NCBI GenBank assembly: GCA_002329245.1
Contig: DCTG01000203.1
Span: 2,159-11,547 of the forward strand
Source: Clostridiales bacterium UBA1446
GTDB taxonomy: Bacteria > Bacillota > Clostridia > Oscillospirales > Oscillospiraceae
Direction of reading: 5' to 3'
DNA: 9,389 nt
The position numbers and the translations under genes were made by a program. A model generated the notes under the pieces. That model worked only from the letters and a program-made list of their open reading frames with translations. It was not told the DNA's origin and did no database searches. Within the stretch, counting starts at the first letter, position 1. The number at the start of each line of letters is the position of its first letter. Shown here piece after piece: positions 1 through 5,899 of the stretch.

Positions 1-90
1 CCTTGTGATATCCAAAGTCTCCGCCAAGCCTGTAAACAGTATCCGTAGCTCTTCGTTGCATATTCCTGCTTTTATAAAATTTCCTTTCAC
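1..90 (-). CDS. possible 5' end of an unidentified gene running off the window
   Basis: From a GTG at 90-88 the minus strand stays open for 30 codons to the window edge. The peptide begins VKGNFIKAGICNEELRILF and looks like a plausible soluble, helical N-terminus. A second frame starting with ATG at 61-59 (MQRRATDTVYRLGGDF) is also open to the edge. Neither has a convincing ribosome binding site: the GTG has none, and for the ATG an AGGA lies only 2 bases upstream, which is too close. The position just after two terminators would suit the start of a new gene. I do not recognise the product and this may be chance; sequence below position 1 would settle it. Confidence 0.2.
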   Translation of the reverse strand, partial: MKGNFIKAGICNEELRILFTGLAETLDITR

Positions 91-108
91 TGCTCGAATG
101 CTAAGCAG

Positions 109-143
109 AAAAAAGACTTTTCGGTATCTCCGGGGCCGAAAAG
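109..143 (-). terminator. second intrinsic terminator after the MFS gene
   Basis: Arms 117-124 (CTTTTCGG) and 136-143 (CCGAAAAG) form an 8-bp stem with an 11-base loop. Read on the minus strand the stem is followed by TCTTTTTTC, a good U-tract. It lies about 45 bases beyond the first terminator and would act as a backup for transcription coming from the GNAT-MFS unit. Confidence 0.6.
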
Positions 144-186
144 AAATGCATTGCATAAACTTGTTCGTTTTGTGTCGTACAAGGAT

Positions 187-229
187 GAAAAGAAAAAACT
201 CCTCCGGCAATGCGTTTTCCGGAAGAGTT
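187..229 (-). terminator. intrinsic terminator of the GNAT-MFS unit
   Basis: Arms 197-207 and 219-229 pair over 11 positions, with one G-U wobble in the minus-strand RNA, around an 11-base loop. The stem runs directly into a U-rich tail (TTTTCTTTTC on the minus strand). It lies about 70 bases past the MFS stop codon. Confidence 0.75.
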
Positions 230-297
230 ATCCCGTACATAGCCGCGAAGCGGCGTTTCCTCCATCGTGTTCGTTCGAAAACATCTTAGCGATGGAA

Positions 298-1521
298 TCA
301 GGCGGGTTTTGCCTCGCGTCTGGACATATTCCAGAGGTATACGGCAAGGGAGATTGCCGCGAATGCCGCCGCTCCAAGGTAGAGAAAATAGTAATTCAGT
401 TTTTCCGCAACGAAGCCGAAGAGGATGGAGCCGGCCCCGTATCCGATATCGATCGAGGAAAAAAACATAGCGGAAGCGGAGCCTCTGCGCTGCGGGGAAC
501 AACTGTTAAACATCAGCGTATTGATGGCCGGGCCGACCGCGCCCTGGGCTATGCCGAAAGGAAAAGCGAGAAGATACAGGTGGAAAAGAGAATCGGCAAA
601 GGGAATCAGCGCCGTACCGACTGCAAGAACGGCAAGGCTCGGAACAATGATGATATCCACGCCGCGCTTATCCGCCACCTTTCCGAGAAACAAGCGGGAT
701 AAAAACAGGCCGACTGAGGTGACGGTAAAGAAAATGCCGACATTGCCAAAGTTCCGGTGCCGCGCGTACAGGGAGAGATAAGTCGTCACGGCGCTGATCG
801 ATATGTACAGCAGAATATTGACGGCCGCCGGCGGATACAGGGCGGATTCAAATCCGAGGAAGGTGCTTGTAGGAGTATCCGGTTTGCAGTCGGACGGGGA
901 TTCGGTCTGCGGCGCGTTGTTTTCCGACCGCTGTTTCTTGCGCTCATATGTGATGAAACAGTCAAATATCATGCTGAGAATCGAGAGTGCCGCAGCGATG
1001 GTGAACAGCGCCTGAAATTCGGAGACTGTCCCGTTTCCAATGATGGCAAGGGCGACGCCGGGGGCGACGGCCGCGGCGAGCGTGCTGGAAAGGGCGAAAT
1101 AGCCCAATCCCTCCGACATGCGGGATTCCGGTATAATGTCTCCCGCCGCGGCTCCGGCGGATGTGGAATGAATGCCGAATCCGAAGCCGTGCAGAATCCG
1201 GATCAGGATGAGAAGGATAAAGAAAAAGGCAGTGTGGTAGAGCGTGCAGGCTATGGCGCAGACCAGTGCTCCGAAGATCAAGAGTTTCGTGCGCCCGAAA
1301 CGGTCGGAAAGAATACCGCAAAACGGGCGGACGGCCAAAGCGGCAAACGTATACGCCGCAATCAAAAGGCCGCCGTAAGCGGCGGTTCCGCTGATTGTTT
1401 GCGCGTAAATCGGAAGCGTGGTATTGAAAAAATAGTTGCAGAAGCTGATGCCGCAGGCGGCGAAGGTAAGGATGATATAATCCCTGCTCCAGAGCTTCTC
1501 GTTTTGGGGTTCTAGTTTCAT
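298..1521 (-). CDS. MFS family transporter, substrate unknown
   Basis: A 407-residue integral membrane protein, the usual length for a 12-helix major facilitator superfamily carrier. The MFS motif A loop is clear at residues 69-79 (GILSDRFGRTK), between helices 2 and 3. A weaker repeat of it (GKVADKRG, about 280-287) sits in the C-terminal half, as expected from the internal duplication. The two halves are joined by a charged cytoplasmic loop at about 192-225. The family uses the proton gradient to move small molecules, often drugs or metabolites outward, but nothing here identifies the substrate. The ATG at 1521 is preceded by AAGGA at 9 bases' distance. That site lies inside the last codons of the acetyltransferase gene and only 3 bases separate the two genes, so they are almost certainly co-transcribed and translationally coupled. 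Two terminators follow. Confidence 0.9.
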   Translation of the reverse strand: MKLEPQNEKLWSRDYIILTFAACGISFCNYFFNTTLPIYAQTISGTAAYGGLLIAAYTFAALAVRPFCGILSDRFGRTKLLIFGALVCAIACTLYHTAFFFILLILIRILHGFGFGIHSTSAGAAAGDIIPESRMSEGLGYFALSSTLAAAVAPGVALAIIGNGTVSEFQALFTIAAALSILSMIFDCFITYERKKQRSENNAPQTESPSDCKPDTPTSTFLGFESALYPPAAVNILLYISISAVTTYLSLYARHRNFGNVGIFFTVTSVGLFLSRLFLGKVADKRGVDIIIVPSLAVLAVGTALIPFADSLFHLYLLAFPFGIAQGAVGPAINTLMFNSCSPQRRGSASAMFFSSIDIGYGAGSILFGFVAEKLNYYFLYLGAAAFAAISLAVYLWNMSRREAKPA

Positions 1522-1524
1522 CGT

Positions 1525-2034
1525 TTACATTCCTTGTGTCTTTTTGGGGGATTTGACCTTCTGATAGGCGATCCTTTCATCCCCGTTTTCCAAGTATATG
1601 ATGCCGCAGCGGGTATAGCCGTTTTTCCGAAGAAGATTCTGCATGGGGATATTGTTTTTATGCGTATCGATCCGGATATTGCCGCACTGCGCAAAGCACC
1701 AGCTGAGACAGAAGGTGGCGACGCCTTTCTTGCCGTCGACCGAGGCCAGGCGGTGGATCACGCAATACGGAGCGTCGCTGAGCCAATTTCCGCCTTCAAT
1801 GCGCAGGTAAGTGGGGTCCGGGCCTTCCTGAAAGAAGAAGGCTCCGGTAATTTTCCCGCAATCCGTGCAAACATAGCTGCTCCCGCTTGCGATATCACGC
1901 TCCAGCAGGTCGGAAGGGGGGTAATTCTCGCCCCATTGATCGGGGTTGCCGTGTTCCGCCATAAACATACGGGCTTTCCGGTACAAGGCAAGCAGTTGTT
2001 CCAAATCCCCGATTCCGGCTTTCCTGATCTCCAT
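1525..2034 (-). CDS. GNAT family N-acetyltransferase
   Basis: A 169-residue protein with the layout of a single-domain GCN5-related acetyltransferase, which transfers acetyl from acetyl-CoA to an amine. It opens with the typical beta1-alpha1 pattern (MEIRKAGIGDLEQLLALYRK). Next comes a segment I recognise from a common clostridial GNAT subfamily (AEHGNPDQWGENYPP, about 26-40), then IHRLAS at the start of the acetyl-CoA strand and GYTRCGIIYLENGDERIAYQ near the C-terminus. The pyrophosphate-binding loop (around SVDGKKGVAT) is a loose match to the usual Q/R-x-x-G-x-G/A. The acceptor substrate is unknown. The ATG at 2034 has AAGGGGG a few bases upstream. It is the first gene of a two-gene unit with the MFS transporter; the pairing suggests modification plus transport of small molecules but does not prove a shared substrate. 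Confidence 0.85.
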   Translation of the reverse strand: MEIRKAGIGDLEQLLALYRKARMFMAEHGNPDQWGENYPPSDLLERDIASGSSYVCTDCGKITGAFFFQEGPDPTYLRIEGGNWLSDAPYCVIHRLASVDGKKGVATFCLSWCFAQCGNIRIDTHKNNIPMQNLLRKNGYTRCGIIYLENGDERIAYQKVKSPKKTQGM

Positions 2035-2065
2035 GGAATCCCCCTTGCGATAAGAAATCCTTTCT

Positions 2066-2093
2066 ATTATATCACTTGCGTTCTCACAAGCAA
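2066..2093 (-). promoter_or_regulatory. extended -10 promoter of the GNAT-MFS unit
   Basis: On the minus strand TGATATAAT gives a perfect -10 (TATAAT at 2066-2071) with the TGn extension at 2072-2074. A weak -35 (TTGCTT, 2088-2093) sits 16 bases upstream, and a TGn extension commonly compensates for that. The -10 is about 32 bases from the GNAT start codon. A 5-of-6 inverted repeat (CTTGTG-AGAA-CGCAAG on the minus strand, 2075-2090) fills the spacer and could be a repressor site. Confidence 0.65.
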
Positions 2094-2110
2094 AGAAGAA
2101 ATGTGTCGAT

Positions 2111-2131
2111 TCCCGCGGAGGCGCCGCGGGA
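2111..2131. other. GC-rich hairpin upstream of the GNAT promoter
   Basis: Arms 2111-2118 and 2124-2131 make a perfect 8-bp, very GC-rich stem around a 5-base loop. Neither strand has a U-tract after it, so it is not a standard terminator. It lies between the liv terminator and the GNAT -35 element. It may simply add to blocking read-through, or have no role. Confidence 0.35.
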
Positions 2132-2190
2132 GAAGCGAAACAGATGCCCGGTATGCCCGCGCCTAAATTCCTTAGGATTCCACACGAATC

Positions 2191-2237
2191 AAATAAACGG
2201 AAGAAGCCGCCGCATTGCGCGGCGGCTTCTTCTCCGT
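2191..2237 (-). terminator. intrinsic terminator of the livHMGF unit
   Basis: A 13-bp perfect stem (2201-2213 with 2219-2231) around a 5-base loop is extended by 4 more pairs (2197-2200 with 2234-2237) past a 2-base bulge. The minus-strand tail is CCGTTTATTTG, U-rich though interrupted. It lies 50 to 90 bases beyond the livF stop and is the natural end of the operon. Confidence 0.75.
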
Positions 2238-2257
2238 AAGGGCATAGAGAGCGGTTC

Positions 2258-2279
2258 CGGGATTTCCCGGGAAATCCCG
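2258..2279. repeat. perfect 22-bp palindrome after livF
   Basis: The half-site CGGGATTTCCC is followed at once by its exact reverse complement, giving 22 bases of perfect dyad symmetry. It begins 7 bases past the livF stop codon and precedes the operon terminator. There is no U-tract, so it is not itself an intrinsic terminator. It could be a protein-binding site, or form a 9-bp RNA hairpin with a 4-base loop that protects the mRNA 3' end. Confidence 0.6.
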
Positions 2280-2286
2280 TGCGCTC

Positions 2287-2985
2287 TCACGCGCCCAAAT
2301 AGGCTTCCTTCACGGCTGCATTTTTCAGCAGTTCGGCCCCGGATCCCGTCAGCGTAATGCGGCCGGTCTCCAGCACGTAGCCGATATCCGCGGTCTGCAG
2401 CGCCATGTTCGCGTTCTGCTCGATCAACAGGATGGTGACGCCCCTGCTGTTGATCTCGCGGATGATCTCAAAAATCCCGCGGACGATGAGCGGAGCAAGA
2501 CCAAGGGAGGGTTCGTCCATCATCATGAGCTTGGGGCGGCTCATCAGCGCCCTGCCGACGGCCAACATCTGCTGCTCGCCGCCGGAAAGAGTTCCCGCAA
2601 GCTGCCTGCGCCGCTCCTTCAAGCGCGGAAAATGGTGAAAGATCCGCTCATACGCCTTCGGGGAATCGACTTTTTGCGTATACGCCCCCATCTCAAGGTT
2701 TTCCATGACGGTCATCTGCAGAAAAATGCGGCGGCCTTCCGGAACATGGGCAAGTCCCAAATTCACAATCTTATGCGCCTCGGTTTTTGTAATGTCCCGT
2801 CCGTCAAATTCGATGCTGCCCGTCTTCGTGCGCAGAAGCCCGGAAATCGTCCGAAGCACGGTGGATTTTCCCGCGCCGTTGGCGCCGATCAGAGCCACGA
2901 TTTCACCGGGATGCACCTCAAAGGAAATCCCCTTGATCGCGTGAATCGGGCCGTAGTATACGTTTATATCGTTTACCTTCAGCAT
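2287..2985 (-). CDS. livF: branched-chain amino acid ABC importer, ATPase LivF
   Basis: One of the two cytoplasmic ATPases powering the LIV-I type importer. At 232 residues it has the normal LivF length. Visible parts are Walker A GANGAGKS (34-41), the LivF hallmark VPEGRRIF (81-88), signature LSGGEQQ (133-139) and Walker B LMMMDEP (153-159). The switch segment is LLIEQN (186-191), where Gln 190 replaces the usual His; this is normal for LivF and not a defect. The C-terminus EAYLGA is also typical. The start codon overlaps the end of livG by 7 bases, with a modest GGAAAG upstream, so translation is probably coupled. It pairs with LivG as a heterodimer under the LivHM permease. It is the last gene of the operon and is followed by a 22-bp palindrome and then a terminator. 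Confidence 0.95.
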   Translation of the reverse strand: MLKVNDINVYYGPIHAIKGISFEVHPGEIVALIGANGAGKSTVLRTISGLLRTKTGSIEFDGRDITKTEAHKIVNLGLAHVPEGRRIFLQMTVMENLEMGAYTQKVDSPKAYERIFHHFPRLKERRRQLAGTLSGGEQQMLAVGRALMSRPKLMMMDEPSLGLAPLIVRGIFEIIREINSRGVTILLIEQNANMALQTADIGYVLETGRITLTGSGAELLKNAAVKEAYLGA

Positions 2986-3809
2986 TCTTTCCGGCCCTTC
3001 TTTCCAAGATAGGCCTCAATCACCTGGGGATCATTTTTAATCTCTTCCGGCGTTCCCTTTGCAATGATCCTGCCGTAATTGAGGACGGCTATCCCCTCGC
3101 AGATGCCCATTACGAGATTCATATCGTGCTCGATCAGGAGGGTTGAAATTTGAAACGTGTCGCGGATTTTGCGGATGTTCTCCATGAGCTCCGAAGTCTC
3201 CGAGGGATTCATGCCGGCGGCCGGCTCGTCGAGCAGCAGCAAAGCCGGATTGGTCGCGAGAGCCCGTACGATTTCCAGCCGGCGCTGCGCCCCGTACGGC
3301 AGGCTGCCTGCCAACATGCTCGCCATGCCCTGCATGTCGAAGATGGATAGAAGCTCCAAAGCGCGCTCCCGCGCGATTTTCTCCGCGCGCCAATAGGAAG
3401 GCAGCCGCAGCACCGCGCCAGGCAGGCGGTAATCCATTTCGTTATGGAGGCCGATGAGCACGTTCTCCAACACCGTCAGCTTTTTAAAGAGGCGTATATT
3501 CTGGAACGTGCGCGCTATCCCCGCCTTGTTTGCCTGGACCGTATTCATGTTCTGGGTGTCCTTGCCGTCAAAGATCATCTTGCCGCGGCTGGGCTGATAT
3601 ACCTTGGTGAGCAGATTGAAAACCGTCGTTTTTCCGGCACCGTTCGGCCCGATGAGACCGCCGATCTCCGTCCTGCCCAAGGTAAAATTGAAGTCATCCA
3701 AGGCGGTGAGTCCGCCGAAATCAATGCCGAGTCCGATGCATTCGATCACCGGTGGCTTGTCCATATCCCGCTCCGGAATGAGAGGATCTTTCGGATTGCG
3801 AGAAGTCAT
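2979..3809 (-). CDS. livG: branched-chain amino acid ABC importer, ATPase LivG
   Basis: The second ATPase of the importer, 276 residues. Motifs in order are FGGLTAL (31-37), Walker A GPNGAGKTT (54-62), Q-loop TFQNIRLF (101-108), the LivG-type signature LPYGAQR (170-176), Walker B LLLLDEP (190-196) and switch His 228 in LLIEHDM. The LivG-specific insert between Q-loop and signature is present. The called ATG overlaps the livM stop as ATGA and has AAGGAAGG 9 bases upstream. It adds about 15 polar residues before the usual start of the family. An internal ATG at 3764 (MDKPPVIECIG) has GGAG 6 bases upstream and would give a conventional N-terminus of about 261 residues; either or both may be used. 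Confidence 0.95.
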   Translation of the reverse strand: MTSRNPKDPLIPERDMDKPPVIECIGLGIDFGGLTALDDFNFTLGRTEIGGLIGPNGAGKTTVFNLLTKVYQPSRGKMIFDGKDTQNMNTVQANKAGIARTFQNIRLFKKLTVLENVLIGLHNEMDYRLPGAVLRLPSYWRAEKIARERALELLSIFDMQGMASMLAGSLPYGAQRRLEIVRALATNPALLLLDEPAAGMNPSETSELMENIRKIRDTFQISTLLIEHDMNLVMGICEGIAVLNYGRIIAKGTPEEIKNDPQVIEAYLGKKGRKEC

Positions 3810-4834
3810 ACGCCGGCACCTTCCTTCCCGGAGGGATTTTTGCCCTTCCCTTGCTGCTGCGGAACCAGCTTCTCAAGGAAGTGGGAAAGCGAGAAGTCGT
3901 ACGACCCCATGAGGCCCGAGGGCTTAAAGATCATCACAAGCACGAGCAGCAGAGAGTAAGCAACCATGCGGTACTCGTCGAAGGCGCGCAGGAGTTCCGG
4001 AAGCGCGGTTAAGGCGGTGGCCGCGATAACCGAGCCGATCATGGAACCCATACCGCCGAGCACCACCATAACCAAAAACTCGATTGATTTCATAAAACCG
4101 AAGCCCATGGGGTTGAGGATCCCGAGATATCCGGCGTAAAGCGATCCCCCGACTCCGGCAAAGAACGCGGACAGGACAAACGCCATCGTCTTATAGTACG
4201 TGGTGTTGATGCCGCAGGCCTCCGCCGCAATTTCGTTCTCCCGGATGGAGAGGACCGCGCGGCCATGGCGGGATTTGAGCATCGCGTGAATTACGAAGCA
4301 GGTAATGCCAACGCAGAGATAAGCAACCAAAAAGGTGGTGGTTTTGGGAATGTTCTTCAGGCTTGCCGCGCCATAGGTTAAGTTAAAGCCCAACACGCTG
4401 TCGATGTTCAGGAGTATCACGCGGATGATCTCTCCGAATCCAAGCGTGATGATGGCCAAATAGTCTCCTCTCAGGCGCAGGGCGGGAATTCCTATGATGA
4501 TGCCGAAGACCGCGGCGACGAGGCCGCCCAAAATCAGTCCCATGGGGACGGCAAGAAACAGGGGAAGCTCCGTCCCGCGCATGAAGATGGCCGAGGCATA
4601 GGCTCCGACGGCCATGAAGCCCGCATGTCCAAGCGGCAGCTGGCCCAAATAACCCGTGGAGACGTTGAGGGATACGGCTAAAATGATATTGATTCCAATT
4701 AAAACAATGACCTTGGCGAAATACTTCGAAACGACGCCGGCGGAAATCAGGTAGCTGCCGACAAAAAGGAAGGCTGCAAAGAGGAGAAAGTTGATTGCGT
4801 ACCGCACGGGAATGGGGATCTTCTTTTGATTCAT
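3806..4834 (-). CDS. livM: branched-chain amino acid ABC importer, permease LivM
   Basis: One of two membrane subunits forming the translocation channel, 342 residues, similar to short LivM forms (the E. coli protein is longer at its N-terminus). Multiple hydrophobic helices begin at about residue 12. The family block PALRLRGDYLAIITLGFGEI (117-136) is strong, and the cytoplasmic ATPase-coupling segment around GRAVLSIRENEIAAEACGI (191-209) is clear. The late block VVLGGMGSMIGSVIAA (257-272) and FKPSGLMG (303-310) also match the family. The ATG lies 16 bases after the livH stop and has GGGGAG 8 bases upstream. The C-terminal tail is basic and Gln/Gly/Lys-rich, presumably cytoplasmic. The gene ends by an ATGA overlap with livG. 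Confidence 0.94.
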   Translation of the reverse strand: MNQKKIPIPVRYAINFLLFAAFLFVGSYLISAGVVSKYFAKVIVLIGINIILAVSLNVSTGYLGQLPLGHAGFMAVGAYASAIFMRGTELPLFLAVPMGLILGGLVAAVFGIIIGIPALRLRGDYLAIITLGFGEIIRVILLNIDSVLGFNLTYGAASLKNIPKTTTFLVAYLCVGITCFVIHAMLKSRHGRAVLSIRENEIAAEACGINTTYYKTMAFVLSAFFAGVGGSLYAGYLGILNPMGFGFMKSIEFLVMVVLGGMGSMIGSVIAATALTALPELLRAFDEYRMVAYSLLLVLVMIFKPSGLMGSYDFSLSHFLEKLVPQQQGKGKNPSGKEGAGV

Positions 4835-4850
4835 CTCTTCCTCTCCCCTC

Positions 4851-5732
4851 TCAAACCTTTTCCTGCATGGTCTTGCCTAAGAAGCCGGTGGGCTTCACTA
4901 AAAGCACGACGATCAGTATCGCGAAGACCACGCCGTCCTTCCAGACCGAAAGGCCGACGGCGGAGACAAGCGCTTCCGCCATGCCGATGGCAAAGCCTCC
5001 GATCATAGCGCCGGGGATGGAGCCGATCCCGCCCAACACGGCGGCGACAAAGGCCTTGAGGCCAAGCATGGCTCCCATTGTAGGAGAAGCCTGCGGATAC
5101 GCGCAGCAGTAGAGAACGGATCCGATGCCGGCCAGCGCGGAACCGATGGCGAAGGTATAGGAGATGGTCCGATTGAGGCTGATGCCCATGAGCTGCGCCG
5201 CGCCCATGTCCTCCGACACCGCGCGCATGGCCTTGCCCATCTTCGTCTTCTGCACGAGGATCGTGAGCAGCGCCATGGAGACGACGGACACAAGGATGGT
5301 CACGAGTGTCGTCAGGCTCACCGACAGGCCCCCCAGGCTCAGAGAGACGGCGGGGATGATCTCGGTGTTGGGAAACACTCTGGGGTTCGCCGACCAGAAG
5401 AGCTGGGCGAGGTTCTCCAGGAGCAGGGATACGCCGATGGCCGTGATGAGCAGCGATATGCGCGGGGCGCTGCGCAGGGGCTTGTACGCCACCTTCTCAA
5501 TGACGACGGCCAACACGATGCTGCCCACGATGGCAAGCGGCACCGCCACGGCGGCAGGCAGCCCGGAGGCGATGGACAGCAGGGCTATATAGCCGCCCAC
5601 CATGATGATATCACCGTGCGCGAAGTTCAGCAGCAGGATGATGCCGTACACCATGCTGTAGCCCAGTGCGATCAGCGCATAGATGCTGCCCAGCGAAAGG
5701 CCGTTGATGACCTGTTGCAGAAACTGATCCAA
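4851..5732 (-). CDS. livH: branched-chain amino acid ABC importer, permease LivH
   Basis: The other membrane subunit of the importer, 293 residues, close to the usual LivH length. Recognisable blocks are INGLSLGSIYALIALGYSMV (9-28), the invariant-type NFAHGDI (36-42), the ATPase-coupling loop GKAMRAVSEDMGAAQLMGI (166-184) and LGLKAFVAAVLGGIGSIPGA (223-242). The start is TTG at 5732; it is supported by GAGGGG at 5741-5746, 8 bases upstream. An ATG within that gap is out of frame. It is the first gene of the permease-ATPase block and is separated from livK by a terminator and a candidate promoter. Confidence 0.95.
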   Translation of the reverse strand: MDQFLQQVINGLSLGSIYALIALGYSMVYGIILLLNFAHGDIIMVGGYIALLSIASGLPAAVAVPLAIVGSIVLAVVIEKVAYKPLRSAPRISLLITAIGVSLLLENLAQLFWSANPRVFPNTEIIPAVSLSLGGLSVSLTTLVTILVSVVSMALLTILVQKTKMGKAMRAVSEDMGAAQLMGISLNRTISYTFAIGSALAGIGSVLYCCAYPQASPTMGAMLGLKAFVAAVLGGIGSIPGAMIGGFAIGMAEALVSAVGLSVWKDGVVFAILIVVLLVKPTGFLGKTMQEKV

Positions 5733-5763
5733 ATAGCATTCCCCTCTTTCAACGCCGCTGCAA

Positions 5764-5823
5764 GTTACCAGTAACAGAATACCATAAATCGATAGGATTT
5801 GTTAACGTTGTTTTACTGGAAAG
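5764..5823. promoter_or_regulatory. candidate operator pair around the livH promoter
   Basis: The palindrome GTTAC-CA-GTAAC (5764-5775) lies immediately downstream of the livH -10, over the expected transcription start. A second copy in inverse orientation (5812-5823, core TTACTGG) matches 9 of 12 positions and lies just upstream of the -35. The centres are 48 bp apart, so the pair brackets the promoter. This is the geometry of a repressor or loop-forming regulator site; the factor is unknown. Confidence 0.4.
5776..5805 (-). promoter_or_regulatory. candidate sigma-A promoter of livHMGF
   Basis: On the minus strand TTAACA (5800-5805, 5 of 6 to consensus) is followed after 18 bases by TATTCT (5776-5781, 4 of 6). 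Predicted start is near 5769, leaving a leader of about 37 bases before livH. It is weaker than the livK and azlC promoters. Its position after the livK terminator supports a role in separate transcription of the permease genes. Confidence 0.5.
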
Positions 5824-5850
5824 TTCCGTATTTTTGCCGTGAATAAATAT

Positions 5851-5881
5851 ACAAAAAGTGAGGGCCATGCGGCCCTCACTT
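5851..5881 (-). terminator. intrinsic terminator directly after livK
   Basis: A perfect 11-bp stem (5856-5866 with 5871-5881) with a 4-base loop follows the livK stop codon by about 18 bases. On the minus strand it runs into TTTTTG at its foot. It should end or attenuate the livK transcript before livH. Confidence 0.85.
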
Positions 5882-5899
5882 CATTGCGGTATCCCGTGT

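Larger units (their letters stand above)
1..297. other. 297-base stretch without a confident gene
   Basis: This stretch lies downstream of the MFS gene and holds two minus-strand intrinsic terminators (187-229 and 109-143). The part from about 90 to 1 has minus-strand reading frames open to the window edge and may be the start of another gene, listed separately. A plus-strand frame at 5-289 runs through both terminator hairpins and resembles no protein I know, so I do not call it. The stretch looks AT-richer than the rest by eye, as expected for an intergenic region. Confidence 0.6.

Noticed and set aside
186..190. Gln in place of the switch His in LivF as a broken ATPase
   Set aside because: The EQN form of this segment is the normal state of the LivF family, so it is not evidence of loss of function.
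5..289. 94-residue plus-strand open frame
   Set aside because: It spans both tandem minus-strand terminator hairpins, has no recognisable family features and no ribosome site that I can see.
757..1515. 252-residue plus-strand open frame
   Set aside because: It is fully antisense to the MFS transporter and shows no hydrophobic core, domain motif or ribosome site of its own.
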